Assembly: GCA_026120185.1 (NCBI GenBank)
Contig: JANUWF010001937.1
Location: 2,356,001 to 2,420,000, forward strand
DNA from: Voacanga thouarsii
Lineage: Eukaryota > Streptophyta > Magnoliopsida > Gentianales > Apocynaceae
Direction of reading: 5' to 3'
Length of the DNA: 64,000 nt
Position 1 is the first letter of the stretch. Every line of letters starts with the position of its first letter. Position numbers and translations under genes: made by a program. The notes under the pieces are model-generated. The model searched no databases. It was not told the DNA's origin and was given only the letters and a program-made list of their open reading frames with translations. Below are positions 36,201 through 48,381 of the stretch, piece after piece.

Positions 36201-37437
36201 CTTGACGAACCTATTTTGGAGTTTATGCAGGAATCATTGGAGAAGGAGATGGTGGAAACTACAATAGCATATTTGGAGGACTCTGTTGATGAGGATGGGA
36301 TAATGAGTCACACAAACATCGAGAAAAGCAGTTTGAGAAAAATGAAATCATCCATAAAGGATCCCTTGAAATTGGATCTAAAAGACCTACCTGAGCACTT
36401 GGAATATGTGTTTTTAGCTGAAGGACATAAATTACCGGTGATCATTGCCAAAGATCTCACTAAAGAGCAAAAGACTAAACTGGTAAGTATGTTGGGGAAA
36501 TATAAGGGCATTATAGCTTGGAAGATCACTGATATAAAGGGAATTAGTCCATCTTTTTGCACTCACAAGATTTTAATGGAAGAAGGTACAAAACTCGTAG
36601 TACAACCCCAACATAGGTTGAACCCACGCATGAATGAAGTGGTAAAAGGCGAGGTGATTAATCTTTTAGATTCAGGTATTACTTACCCTATCTCTGATAG
36701 TGTTTGGGTGAGTCCTACTCAGGTGATACCAAAGAAAGAAGGAATGACGGTAAGCCCCAATGATAAAAACGAGCTCGTCCCTATGAGATTGGTCACAGGT
36801 TGGAGGTTTTGCATTGATTATAGGATGTTAAATAAAGTCACTAGGAAAGATCACTTCCCTCTCCCTTTTATTAACCAAATGTTGGAAAGGTTAGTTGGAC
36901 ATGAATATTATTGTTTCTTGGATGGATTTTCTGGCTACCTACAAATCCCCATAGCTCCTGAAGACCAAGAGAAAACCACTTTTACATGTCCATATTGTAA
37001 TTTTGCATATCGTCGAATGTCGTTTGGCCTTTCAATGGGCCCGAAACATTCCAAAGGTGCATGACAACTATATTCGAAGGACTCGTGGGGGACATCATGG
37101 AGGTATTTATGGATGATTTTTTAGTTTTTAGTGATTCATTTGATTTGTGCTTATCTAATCTTGAAAAGGTACTAGCACGATGTGAAGAGACTAATCTCAT
37201 GCTTAACTAGGAAAAATGCCACTTTATGGTGCAAGAAGGGATTGTGTTGGGGCATAAAATTTTAAGGAAGGATATAGAGGTGGATAGAGCAAAGATTGAA
37301 GTAATTGAGAAGCTACCTTCTCCTACTTCTGTGAAAGCTATAAGGAGCTTTTTGGGTCAGCGGGTTTTTACAGGAGGTTTATCTTAAATTTCTCTAAAAT
37401 TTCTAAACCTCTTACCTCTCTACTTGAAAAAGATGTT
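36201..37437 (+). pseudogene. Reverse transcriptase of E, frameshifted
   Basis: The RT domain starts near 36600 (HRLNPRMNEVVKGEVINLLD) and includes WRFCIDYRMLNKVTRKDHFP. The first catalytic Asp is in FLDGFSGY (codon 36921-36923). A frame change at about 37045 disrupts the FGLxxAPxTFQ region. The YXDD motif is FMDDF with Asp codons 37112-37117, in the next frame. A TAG at 37208-37210 replaces the usual Trp, and a second frame change lies near 37360. Catalytic residues are all kept. Copies element RNA using tRNA-Asp as primer. Confidence 0.9.
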
Positions 37438-37925
37438 GTGTTTAATTTTGATGAACAATGCCTTAATACTTTCACCTTGCTTAGGGAAAATTTGATTAAT
37501 TCACCTATTTTGATTGCACCTGATTGGTCTCTTCCATTTGAACTAATGTGTGATGCGAGTGATTTTGCTCTAAGGGTAGTACTTGGTCAAAGGAGAAACA
37601 AGCACTTTCAACCCATATACTATGCAAGCAAGACCCTGATAGATGCACAAGAAAACTACACCACAACGGAGACAGAATTGCTTGCCATAGTGTTTGCTTT
37701 TGAAAAATATCGTTCTTATCTTATTTTGTCCAAAGTCATTGTTTACACAGACTATTCCGCCCTAAAGTACCTACTAACCAAGCATGAATCTAAACCAAGA
37801 TTGTTAAGATGGGTATTATTGTTGCAAGAATTTGATTTAGAAATTAGGGACAAGAAGGGGGTAGAAAACTTAGCTGCAGATCACTTGTTGAGATTAGATA
37901 ATCCCAACTTGGAATCATTGGTTGA
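37438..37925 (+). pseudogene. RNase H of E
   Basis: Uninterrupted within a 409-codon frame 37438-38664. Conserved residues: DASDFA (first Asp), [13 protein letters not shown] (Glu), [11 protein letters not shown] (Asp; usual TDHSALKYL), and [10 protein letters not shown] (final Asp). It degrades the RNA strand during reverse transcription. Confidence 0.88.
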
Positions 37926-39282
37926 AGAAAACATCAATGACACCTTTTTGGAAGAACAACTCCTACTCATAGAAGATGAGACTCCAAACACTCCTTGGTT
38001 CGCAGATTTTGCTAATTACATGGTTGCAGGAATCATTCCCAAGACTCTCACAATGCAGCAAAAGAAGAGATTCCTCTCCGATGTAAGGCATTACTTTTGG
38101 AAAAATCCTTATCTATTAAAGTGTTACGCGGACCAAATTATTCGAAGATCTGCGGACTCTAAGGAAGGAGAAGATATTCTTAAATATTGTCATGAAAGAC
38201 TTACTGGAGACCACTACCAAGCAAACAACACTGCACGAAAGGTGCTTGATTCTGGATTCTATTGGCCCACATTGTTCAAGGATGCCCACCAGTTTGTTCA
38301 AAATTGTGACAGGTGTCAACGCACAGGTAACATTTCTAAATCTAATGCGATGCCATTACAAAATTTTCAAGCCTGTGAAGTATTTGATTGTTGGGGGATA
38401 GATTTCATGGGACCTTTTCCGAGTTCTTTGGGAAACAAATACATTTTGGTAGTAGTAGATTATGTTTCTAAGTGGGTAGAAGCGCAAGCCTTACCAACTA
38501 ATGATATCAAGATTGTGATAAAATTTTTGAAGAAACTCTTCACCCGTTTTGGTGTGCCTAAGGTTCTCATAAGTGATAAGGGGACTCATATTTTTAATAC
38601 TCAATTAGCCAAAGTTCTCAAACATTTAGGAGTCAACCATAGGTTTGCCACCCCCTATCATCCCTAAACAAGTGAACAAGTTGAAGTGGTTAACAAGGAA
38701 CTCAAAAGAATCTTGGAAAAAATTGTTCACCCAAATCGAAAAGATTGGAGTCTTAAATTAGATTATGCTCTTTGGGCATACAGAACGTCTTTTAAGACCC
38801 CAATTGGTACTACTCCTTTTCGCCTAGTTTATGGAAAAGCATGTCATTTACCTATTGAGATTGAACATAAAGCTTATTAGGTTATAAAACTTGTTAACCT
38901 TGATCTTGAGGCAGCTGGACAATCAAAGTTGCTCCAACTCTCAGCCTTAGAAGAGTTGTGCAAGAATACATATGATAATTCCATGCAGTACAAATAAAAG
39001 GTCAAATGATGGCATGATCAGCATATCATTCAACATCATGAATTTAAGATAGGGGATCCAGTGTTGTTATTCAACTCCCGCTTACGAATTTTTCCAAGTA
39101 AATTGAAATCTAGATGGATAGGGCCATACACGGTAAGTAAGATATTCCCCTTTGGCACCCTTGAGATTACACACCCCACTAGGTGCACTTTCAAAGTCAA
39201 TGGCAATCGCGTGAAACACTATTTTGGAGAACGCCTTTGCAATACAGATCAAGAGGAGGTGCTCTTTGACACTACAACATAA
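37926..39282 (+). pseudogene. Integrase of E, broken
   Basis: Zinc-binding region with [11 protein letters not shown] and NCDRCQRTG (HHCC kept); core with [10 protein letters not shown] (Asp), [10 protein letters not shown] (Asp) and [15 protein letters not shown] (Glu). A TAA at 38665-38667, where YHPQTS is usual, breaks the core. Further stops are at 38878, 38996 and 39008. The C-terminal part ends with LKSRWIGPYTVSKIFPFG and a stop at 39280-39282. There is no chromodomain, as expected for Athila, and no envelope-like ORF follows. Confidence 0.9.
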
Positions 39283-39562
39283 AAATTTTGGGGTTCTCTC
39301 GACATCTTTAGTTTGGGTTGTATACTTTTTATGTTTCTCCTATTTTCTTTACTTTCAATTTATGTTTCTTTTCTAGTTTTTATGCTTTGGTATGTTTCTT
39401 TTGCTTTTTTTTTAGGTACTTCGACAATGCCTCTTTTTTTCAGGAATTCGACTTCCTTGTATACAAGAACTTCACTGTAATGTAAGTATTGTCTTTCTTC
39501 TCCCTTCTCTTTTATATGTTTGGTCCCGTGGCATTATTTCTTCTTTGTTCTATCCATTTGTC
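39283..39562 (+). other. Start of the 3' non-coding region of E
   Basis: T-rich. It aligns with 5640-5860 of F (minus), e.g. CTAGTTTTTATGCTTTGGT near 39374 and TTTTTTAGGTACTT near 39411. Nothing coding. Confidence 0.6.
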
Positions 39563-39597
39563 CATTGAGGACAATGTCCAATTTAAGTGTGGGAGAG
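39563..39597 (+). promoter_or_regulatory. Inner hairpin and polypurine-like tract of E
   Basis: CATTG, loop AGGA, CAATG (39563-39576), then TTTAAGTGTGGGAGAG. It is the first of two such modules in E. Confidence 0.72.
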
Positions 39598-41022
39598 TAG
39601 TTAGATTAAGAATTCTTCTATGCATTATTTCTATTATACTTCATTGTGAGTAAATTTGTGAGAAATTTTTGTGTTTTCTTTGCAATTTCAAAGAGGTATT
39701 TGTAATGCATGTCTTTGTGATAGATCATAAGAGCATATGTTCTATATCATTTGTGACTTATACATGACTTTTTGCACACATTTGGACTAAGTAGTTCTTG
39801 ATCAAATGCTTTACATTGTTCTTAAATATGTTTTTCTACTAAAATTCATTGAGCATCCTAGAACTTACTTGAATACCTCTCGAGGTGAAATAAGAAAGAC
39901 ATTCATGATTTAACTTAGGGATGACGGTAATAGGCCTTATTTGGATAGTTTGAGCCTTTCAAGCCTACCTATTTTATATATTATCTCTAGTGCCTATTTT
40001 GAGCCTAAATTGTTAATTTCTTTCTTTAATCCCGTTATCATTCTTTGTCCATTATGTATTTACGAGAGTTTGATAATTCTTCCAAATCTTTGATTGCTCT
40101 GGATGGATAAAAGTACAAGTAGGGAGTTGTGAAGGAGAAAGTAATTGCAGATGTCATGACTTGTTACTTTCAATCAGGCCTTATGTATTGAGTTGAAGTT
40201 GAGAAAAAGAAAGGGAAGAAAAAGAAGAGAAAAGATTGAAAATAAAACAAGAAACAAAAAGCTGCTAGAAAATATGAGAAGAGAGAAACTGAGAAAGAAA
40301 AGAACAATAGCAATAACAACAAAAGAAAAGAGAAAAGAAAGAAAACAAGAAAAATTGAATGAGAAAGAAAAGAAAGATCACAAGAGGAATGGTGATTGAG
40401 CTGTAAAAGTTGAGTTCACATCAAGTTCTTGACACCATTGCTGAAAATTTGAGCAATCTTGTGAAGAAAAATTATTGATGAGTTGGGAAGGATTGAAAAA
40501 ACAATGCAAGGTTTGCTGGAGTTGAATTGTAATTGCTAAACAAGGTTATGGGTTTGATTGATTTCGGGATAGGAGAGCAAGAGAAGTTTGGAAGTTATTG
40601 ATACATTTTGTTTATCCTTTTCTTGCGTACTCTCAACCTCTTTGATAATTGATTCTCCTATATCCTTCGTTTGACAAGCTACATTACAAGCCCTTTAGCC
40701 TTACATTACAAGCTTAAAAGTCCTACTTGACCTAAGTAGAATCATGATATGTCTCGGATTAGTGGAAAGAGTGTATGAAAGGTAAGCTTATGGAATGCAT
40801 AGTCTTTTTGAACTAAATTCTTTCCAATGGTTTGAGAATGATGTTCAAGTATTGAAATGGTTCTACTAGTCATGATATACTTACACAAGTCTTGCGTTTG
40901 CAATGAAAGATATAGTAACTTATGTTTTTTGTTCTTGAATGAAGAAAGCATTAGAGATATCATTTTGGAATTGACTTGAGTGATTGATGAAAACCTTGTG
41001 TTTTTCTTACTTATCTTTGATA
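39598..41022 (+). other. 3' non-coding region of E between the two modules
   Basis: No protein is recognised. It aligns with 4149-5583 of F. At 40193-40399 it is almost pure purine and open as a Lys/Arg/Glu-rich frame; low complexity makes a real gene unlikely. Confidence 0.6.
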
Positions 41023-41063
41023 CTTTGCTTGAGGACAAGCAAAGAGCTAAGTGTAGGGGAATG
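41023..41063 (+). promoter_or_regulatory. Outer hairpin and polypurine tract of E
   Basis: A perfect 9-bp stem CTTTGCTTG / CAAGCAAAG around loop AGGA (41023-41044), then CTAAGTGTAGGGGA and the LTR start at 41064. Confidence 0.78.
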
Positions 41064-42589
41064 TGATAGGGCCTAAATTAGTTATATTTTTACTAGTTAT
41101 TTAAGGCTATTTTGTGATACATTGTATTCAAAAACTTGTCATATTTCTTCATATTTGAGATTTTACTCTTGAAAATGTGTTTTGTACATTATTTCAGATT
41201 TTAGGGGTAAAACAAAGAAAAAACGTCCCAAAACAGAATATAGGTGGCGCCGGACAGGCCAGGGGAAGTGGCGCCGGCCACGTGCTGTTGGCACGCAATT
41301 TGAGGTGACGAAAAATTAGTAAACAGACCAGAACAGAACCAGCGCCGGTAGTGAAGCTGGAACCGGCGCCGGCTACACCCTGGAAAATATTGCGCAGAAA
41401 GCGAGAAAAATCGGGGAACAACTGGGTAAATAGAATACAACCGGCGCCAGCTCTAAAACCTAAGGCGGTGCCAGCTGTAATCTTTGGTTGAGGTGGTGGA
41501 TTGAATTTTGCACACGGTTTTTGGTAAGCTGCAGAATTTTAGTATCTTCCTACTTCTAATCGGCCAAAAACCCTACACCAACGAATTTAGGCATCTCAAA
41601 AGCCTATAAATACAAGGAGAACATAAGCCAAACACATGAATTCAAGGAGCTAAACAGGAAATCAATCAAATCAATATAGGAATTCATCAATTCAAAGAAC
41701 GTTTTGCAAGAAGGTCTTCAAAGGAAGAAGAAGAAGGCTTGTCTATGAGTTCTTTCTTTTACTTTATTTTTTTTTTCTTGAACAATGATGTATTAATTGT
41801 TTTATTGTAATTTGACATTGTTTTAGATATTCATGATTTTTAGAGTTAATTTAACCTTTTGATTAATTGATTGTTGTTCTTGGTTTTTAATTACTTATGC
41901 TAATTATGAGATTAATTGGTTGTTCATTTCCATTAACTTGCTCGACCAAAAGGGTTGATGGTGGTTTCAATTCATTAATTTCATATTTGTTGTCTATTAA
42001 CTTGCTTGACCATAGAGGTTAATTGCAAAGAACTGGTTAATTAAAGATTAATCAATGTCTGCCCGACCAAGGATTCATTAGTTAGTTTTATAATTTAAGT
42101 TTGCCTGACCACGAAAATTTAATCAAGGATTGTGTTTCATGCATCTTTTGGGTGAATTAGTTGAAATCGACCAAGTGATACTAATTTATCTAGGAGATAG
42201 TGATTTCATGGATTGACCATAGAACTGAATCTACCTTAATCCTTCATGATGCTAGGGGAATAGTTAGTTATGATATTGATTAAGTACTTTAAGATCATGT
42301 TTGTTAAAGTAATGATTGGGTTACATACTTCTCTATCCTTGTCTTATGTATATTATTTTATTTTTTCCTTTTTATTTCTTTTTCACCTTATTGAGTCAGT
42401 TAGACAATGAAAGATAGGGGATTATTGCATACTTGTTCCTGGAGGATCGATACTCATTTAAACCCTATGCTATGTTAATGATGAGTACGCTTGCTCATAT
42501 GTGTAATTTGGAGTTAACGTTTTAATTTAAACTTGATTGGGAATGTGCTTATTTTTATATGATTTTTATACCCAAATAAATACGCATTA
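41064..42589 (+). repeat. 3' LTR of E (1,526 bp)
   Basis: TGATAGGGCC ... CGCATTA, with the terminal CA mutated to TA. GC palindromes are better kept than in the 5' LTR: e.g. GGCGCCGG at 41246 and 41271 and ACCGGCGCCGGC at 41362. Confidence 0.94.
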
Positions 42590-42594
42590 TGCAT

Positions 42595-43075
42595 ATTTTG
42601 GTTATGTTAGTTTGATTGGGAAATCTGATAATTTCATCAAAAGATAGTAATTCTATAGATTGGGAAATAAAGTAGAATTTATCTAAGTAGATTTATGACT
42701 TGGGAAACAATTGAATTTTACTTTGTATTCCTTTATGATGTCAAGATGTTAATTAATTGAGAGAATTGTTAGTTGGTTCATTATCATGTTTTTAGGATAA
42801 GTGTCAAAATTGCATATTCCTACATCCTTGAATTGTATATATTTCTTTATTTTTTTTCTTATTTTCTCATTTTATTGGGTTGATTAAACAATAAATGAAA
42901 AGTGATTAGTGTGTACTTGTTCCTTTGACGATCGATACTCGTTAATTCCCCATGTTATGCTTGCGATGAGTATACTTGCTCGTATATGTATTTTGGAATT
43001 AATGTTTTAATTAAAACTTGACTAATGGATGGATTTAAATTTGATGATTTGTATACACCCAAAATTTATGCATTA
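42595..43075 (+). repeat. 5' LTR of D, second part
   Basis: Continues the D LTR after E; aligns with 49335-49813. Ends ATGCATTA (CA to TA) at 43075. Confidence 0.88.
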
Positions 43076-43348
43076 AGTTTTTTGCATCGTTGTTGGGGAA
43101 CAATATTATGAAAGCTTGGATTTTGTTAATTTAACCATGTTTATATGTTTATATGTTAATATGTAAATATGTATATATATTCCTTGTATGAATTGGTGCC
43201 ATATTTTGTTTTCTTGTATACTTGTAAAATAATGTCCCTATATGTTGTTATTCTCTCTAACTTAATTTGTAAGCATATCCTAACTGTCTAACTTGTAAAT
43301 TCTATAATTTCACTATTTTCTGTCTTATGTAGACCTTACTCTTGGTTT
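43076..43348 (+). promoter_or_regulatory. PBS and leader of D
   Basis: 43081-43098 TTTGCATCGTTGTTGGGG is a decayed form of the tRNA-Asp site. The leader aligns with the F and E leaders (AACAATATTATGAAAGCTTG). Confidence 0.7.
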
Positions 43349-44735
43349 ATGACCCAATGATCCAAAGCCAACATAGTAGATCTGGATCCAAAAATCGAGA
43401 GAACCCTCACCAAGGTCCGAAAGGTTGTAAGCAAAAGGGTAATGACAGATATGGAGGTAAATCAGCCCAACAATAGTAGTAATGGTGAAATTAATAGGCG
43501 GGCTATGGATGATTTTGTAAAACCTGCAATCTCGGTACGGGCTCAAGTATCACGAGGCCTAGAATAGAAGCTAACAATTTTGAAATAAAGCCCAGTATAA
43601 TTCAAATTATCCAAAACATGATCCAATTCGATGGATTACATGAGAAAGATCCTAATGCCCACCTTGTGAGCTTTTTAGAAATTTGTGACATGTTTAAAAT
43701 GAATGGGATTTCTGACGATGCCATTAAGGTAAACTTTTTTCCTTTTTCGTGAGAGATAGAGAAAAATCGTGGTTAAAATCTTTGCCCACCAAATCCATTA
43801 TTACTTGGAATGTGTTAGCTGAGAAATTTTTGGTAAAATATTTTCCACCAGCTAGAACATCCAAACTTAGGACTGATATTTTTGCCTTCCAACAATTAGA
43901 GTCTAAAAACCTTTCTGAGTATTAGGAGAGGTTCAAGGAAATGCTTAGAAAATGTCCTTACCATGGATTTGATTTGGGTATGCAAATGTAAATCTTTCAT
44001 AGTGGGTTGAACTTTGCTACTAGGCAATTAGTTTATGCATCTGTAGGAGGCTCTATTGATTCTAAAACACCAGAAGAGGTATTTGACTTGATTGAAAATT
44101 TGGCTACAAAAAACTATGCCTAGGGTAGTTCACGATCTAGAGCTCGTGTACATGGAGTGCACAAGGTAGATGCAATAGTGGCTTTAGAGGCAAAAGTGGA
44201 AGCACTCATGCAAAAGATAGATCAATTGGTAATGTCTTCTTCCTAATGGAAGTTAATGAGTGTAAGTTGTGATTTTTGTGGGAAAAGACATCCAAACCAT
44301 GAGTGTCAAAATATGGGATCATTGCAAGAATCATCAAAACATGCGGCATTTGTAGGTAATAGTCGACAATGTAACAATCCTTATAGCAACACGTATAACC
44401 CAGGTTGGAGGAATCATCCTAACTTTTCATGGAATACCCAAAACCAACCTCAGCAAGCTTCTTCTAATTTTGGGACTTAAAGGACTCAAGTGCCCCTACC
44501 TTACAATGCTCTACCGACTAAACCATCATTGGAGGAGTTGGTTAACCAGTTGGTAAGCGGAACAGAGACATGGTTCCAAGAAGTCGATGCAACCACACGA
44601 AATTTAGAGGCGTCCATGCGCAACTTTGAAAGTTAAATTGGACAACTAGCCAAACTCCTTGGTGATCATCAAATGGGATCACTTCCAAACAACACGAAGA
44701 CTAATCTATATGATCAAGACCATAGAAAACACTGA
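43349..44735 (+). pseudogene. gag of D (capsid and zinc knuckle), broken
   Basis: ATG at 43349-43351, but a TGA follows after three codons. IVDLDPKIERTLTK and RRAMDDFVKPAIS align with F; a frame change near 43540 follows. Capsid pieces include NAHLVSFLEICDMFKMNG and SLPTKSIITWNVLAEKFLV. A TAA at 44244-44246 sits just before the zinc knuckle CDFCGKRHPNHEC, at nearly the same place as in F. The tail MRNFES has a stop, then IGQLAKLLGD, and gag ends at TGA 44733-44735, the same place as in F. No protease follows. Confidence 0.85.
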
Positions 44736-45861
44736 TTTTGACTGCTTTAGTTTATTGGACATCTTTTTAATTTTCATTGGTTTTCATTATTTGGTTGTCT
44801 TTTTAATTTTTAGACTGTATTCTTTTCATGAGTTTGTATTTTTTTTTTCCTTTAATTCCATTAAATTCCATTTTAAAAAATGATTTTTGGATTGGCTAGA
44901 GCTGACCTGGCGCCGAGCTCGAAAATCTACCTAGGCACCGAGCCAGCACAGCCCTACAAAGACAAGGGCAGAATAGGCCCAGCGCCAGGCCCGATCGACC
45001 ACAAGCTCAAAACAGGCCATTCTTGGCGAATTTTTTCAAAAAAAAAAAAAAAATTCATCCCACTCAATTTTTCTCTCAACCCATCACCGAGTTCAACTCC
45101 GGAATACCACCTTGTAACTTTCTAAACCTCCAAAACACCTCCCAAACACAAAATCTTTACTTTATTCTTGAAAGTTTAGATCAAAACTAAGAAAAATCCA
45201 ATCTTTTCTTCCACAACCCATTTTTCAATCCTTCATTTTAGTGCACGATTTCTTCAATCTTTTTGCATAAGATCATTGCCTATATGTTGAAGATCATTGC
45301 GGTATGATTTTTCTACGGTTTAATTTTTTCTTATGAATTTTGGGTATTTTTCTATGCATTTTTTAGCTAAAATTCTAGAATATTTTTTGTTGAAGGATTT
45401 GATTGTCAATGTTGGTTTATTTGAGGTTTCCTTAGCATGGGAATATAAGTAACATTGTTATATGATTGATTCCATTAATAATTTACAGTTTTTTGGAACC
45501 TCTTGAGCATGCCTTCTTTAGGTGTAACTTTGAGTTTTCTTAGATAATAGACCATTGTTCATGACTAACATAGCATTGGGATAATGTAGCTTTACATTGT
45601 TAATTGGTGGCTATTGAGCATTGTAATTTGATCATGATTATTGATATTGTGTTTGGTGTTGGACAATGGCTAGATTTCTTGCTGGTTTATTAGAAAAGAC
45701 TGTGTTATATTATGTTGGCTACCCTGTGGTGTTGAGATGTTGATTGTGTTGAAATTGGAGTGAGAATTAGATGATTAAGAGTTGTGTTTAATTGCATTGT
45801 GAAGAGTGAGTTGCGAGAGTCCTATTTTTGTTATTTTATTACCTACCTTCATCAGTCTATC
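44736..45861 (+). other. Spacer between gag and ORF2 of D
   Basis: 1.1 kb without a supported gene. At 44903-44990 it has GC-rich motifs (GGCGCCGAG, GCGCCAGGCC) resembling those in the D LTRs. A poly(A) run is at about 45040-45052. Confidence 0.55.
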
Positions 45862-47053
45862 ATGTCTAGGAGACCAAGGGGATTAGAACTGTGGGCTAAG
45901 AAAGCTAGAGATGCATCTTCATCTACACCTTCTTTTGAGGCTCTACCTACTCAGCCTACCTAATTCTATAACCCCACTTGTCATATTTGGTATCTAAATC
46001 ACCAACACAACAAAATCATAGTAGAAAAGTGGTCTAAGTCTTCTTAGATAATTCTTTGGAACTTTCTACTCAGTTTAGACAGTTGGGGGTAGGAGCCTAT
46101 CATTAGAATGAAGGGCGCTTACCATCCTATGTGCATGAGAGAGTTTTATGACAATATGAAGGACAAAAAGAAAAATAACCTTCAGGTTATCTCTACCATG
46201 GTAAAAAGGGTTCTCATTGAATTTGAACAAACTAGACTAGCTAGCATTTTGGGAGTACCCGATAAGGGTAATGGATTGTTGTAGACCATAATAACCAAAA
46301 GGTTATCTCTGAGCCTACATGCAATATGAGTGCTATAAAGGGTAGTTTTAACATGTGGAGTAAAAAGTGAATACGTCAAAATCGTTATTACTCAAACAAT
46401 GACCTTGAGGCTCAATGGCATGTTGTAGTCTATATCTTTGCTTTTAATGTTTATCCTATGGCTAGTGGCTTCAATGAGTCTAGGGTCCTTGGTCTTTACA
46501 TTCTAGATAAGATGAGAAACAGTGAGCCTATTCCCCTTACACCAATTATTATTCAATCTATGCAAGAGGTTGTTTACTGTGGTATATCTGCCAAAGTCCT
46601 CAAGTTTCCTTTGGTTATTATGTGTATTCTGAGAGACTTTGGAGTGAGGTTGGATGGAGAGTTGAATGAGCCTACTACTGACCGAGACCTAATGACGGAG
46701 CATACTTTGGTTCAGTGTGGGTATCGCTATGATAAAAAGGAAAAGCAGTGGAAGAAGCTTTTTAAGGTACAGCACTGCTGGATAGAGGAGCTTCCTCCTG
46801 ATGAGGAAGAGGAAGAGGAGCTACCTACTACACCTACCCCTTGTGCCACTAGTTCTAATTTGCGTACTAATTTTAAGGCAGGAGCGGAAACTCAATTGGA
46901 GAGCCAAAAGACTATCCTTCTTCAGCTTCGTGACTCTATTCCAGACATTCATCATTGCCAAGATATTCAAGATCAAAATTGGCCACTTTGATCCAACAAT
47001 CTACTGGTGCATCTTCGAGTCGTGTAGCCGATGATGATGAGGATGATGAGTAG
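45862..47053 (+). pseudogene. ORF2 of D, plant 'Transposase_32'-like protein, broken
   Basis: Starts ATG 45862 (MSRRPRG) and ends TAG 47051-47053 after an acidic tail (DDDEDDE), about 397 codons. It is split by stops and frame changes between 45961 and 46440. The best open part, 46458-46988, reads ASGFNESRVLGLYILDKM and VIMCILRDFGVRLDGELNE, which align with ASGFNETRLINTYILYRM and VIMKILKDFGVSLEGELME in F. MREFYDNMKDKKKN matches the EFYAN block of F. Function unknown. Confidence 0.72.
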
Positions 47054-47330
47054 GACTTTTGACTTACTCTCTACACTTGTATTTTATTCTATTTTCTATT
47101 ATTCTTTTCTTTTGAATTTTAATGACCTTTCCTAGCTTTCTAGATTTATGTTTTTCTTTGTTTTGTTTCTTTTTGAGTTAGGTACTCTTATGACTTTTCT
47201 AATGACTATTCCTTATGGTGGATTTAAACATAATAGAACTGTGATGTAATAGAAGTATTTTCTTCTCTTTATCTTTCCTCTTTATTGATTTTGGTCGTCT
47301 TAGCTGTACTTTTATTGTTATATCTCTGAC

Positions 47331-47376
47331 CATTGAGGACAATGTCCAATTTAAGTGTTGTGGGCGGGGGGGGGTA
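47331..47376 (+). promoter_or_regulatory. Inner hairpin and G-rich tract of D
   Basis: CATTG, loop AGGA, CAATG (47331-47344), then TTTAAGTGTTGTGGGCGGGG continuing as a long G run. Confidence 0.7.
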
Positions 47377-48381
47377 AGGGGGAGAATAAGGTTAAATAAA
47401 TTTTTCCATACCATTTTTGTGAAAATTTTTCAAAATTTCAGTGGTTTCCATTGTTTAAGAAAGGATGTAATTCTTTTTCTTACTTGGATATGATTTTTTG
47501 TCATTCATTTGGTGGGTTTTTATGAAATTGGTTTATTCGATAGGATATTGTCAAGACTTGAGAATTCTGATTAATCTTGCTTATGCATTAGTGTTTGAAT
47601 ATTATTTGACTCATCTAGTTTGAATATGAAGAATATGATGAATATAGGTAAATTTTATTGGCTAACTCTTGTATTATTAGTCTAAATTTTGCTTAGCTTT
47701 AAGTTATGATAAGGAAGGTGAGTTGAGAAAAGATCTTTAAGGGGAAAGATTGTGGAGAATTGTGAAAAAATACTTGTGAGTTGAAAATTAAAAGAATAAG
47801 TTGATTGCTTCCTCTTTGAAGATGAAAAAAAAAATATTTTTGCTTGATATGGGGGCCAATACGGATAGTGAAGAGAAATCCACTTTCTAGAGACTATGAA
47901 TTCCCTAAAGTAAAAGAGAAGAAAGTTGTTAAAAAATAATGAGTGATGACTATAAGAGGCCTAATACGGTGTGTGAAAAGAAATACATGCACTTGAAGCT
48001 ATCAATTCCCTAAGTCAATGAAAATTTTGTGAGAGAAAAAGATTGGAGTGATTTTCTTATATCATGACTTGAGTTGTGCAATTTTTAGATTTATAATGCT
48101 TGAGTTGGTAGATGGCTTAACTTGTGTGATTCATGTTATCTATAGTTTTACTTAACGAGTGAAATAATTTTATTAGACTAAAGTATGAACTTAACTAATT
48201 TGACTTCAAGAGTTTTATTATATTTTGTCAAATGTTTCAGAGTTTGAATTGTTTTCAAATGGTATGAATGACAAAAGTTTTATCTAAAGTTTAAAGAGAA
48301 GTTATAATCCTTGTTATAATTCAAAACTTTTGAATGAGAAAAAGAACTTGCATTTTCTTAATGATTTTCTTAGTTAAAGTG
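47377..48381 (+). other. 3' non-coding region of D
   Basis: About 1 kb, AT-rich with purine-rich stretches near 47700-47960. No ORF is supported. Shorter than the same region in E and F. Confidence 0.55.

Larger units (their letters stand above)
33298..42589 (+). mobile_element. Athila-type gypsy element E, pol only, nested in D's LTR
   Basis: 9,292 bp, exact TSD TGCAT (33293-33297, 42590-42594). LTR family as F. It has PBS, leader, only the gag tail, then full-length protease-RT-RNase H-integrase and the same 3' region as F. No capsid or zinc-knuckle coding is present, and no ORF2. At least five stops and two frameshifts have accumulated. Confidence 0.94.

Noticed and set aside
40193..40399. 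68-codon Lys/Arg/Glu-rich open frame in E
   Set aside because: It is the translation of a purine-only tract, with no start context or domain, and the F equivalent is not a matching frame.
39283..41022. Envelope-like ORF after pol of E, as in some Athila elements
   Set aside because: No long frame, signal peptide or membrane segment; the same region in F is also non-coding.
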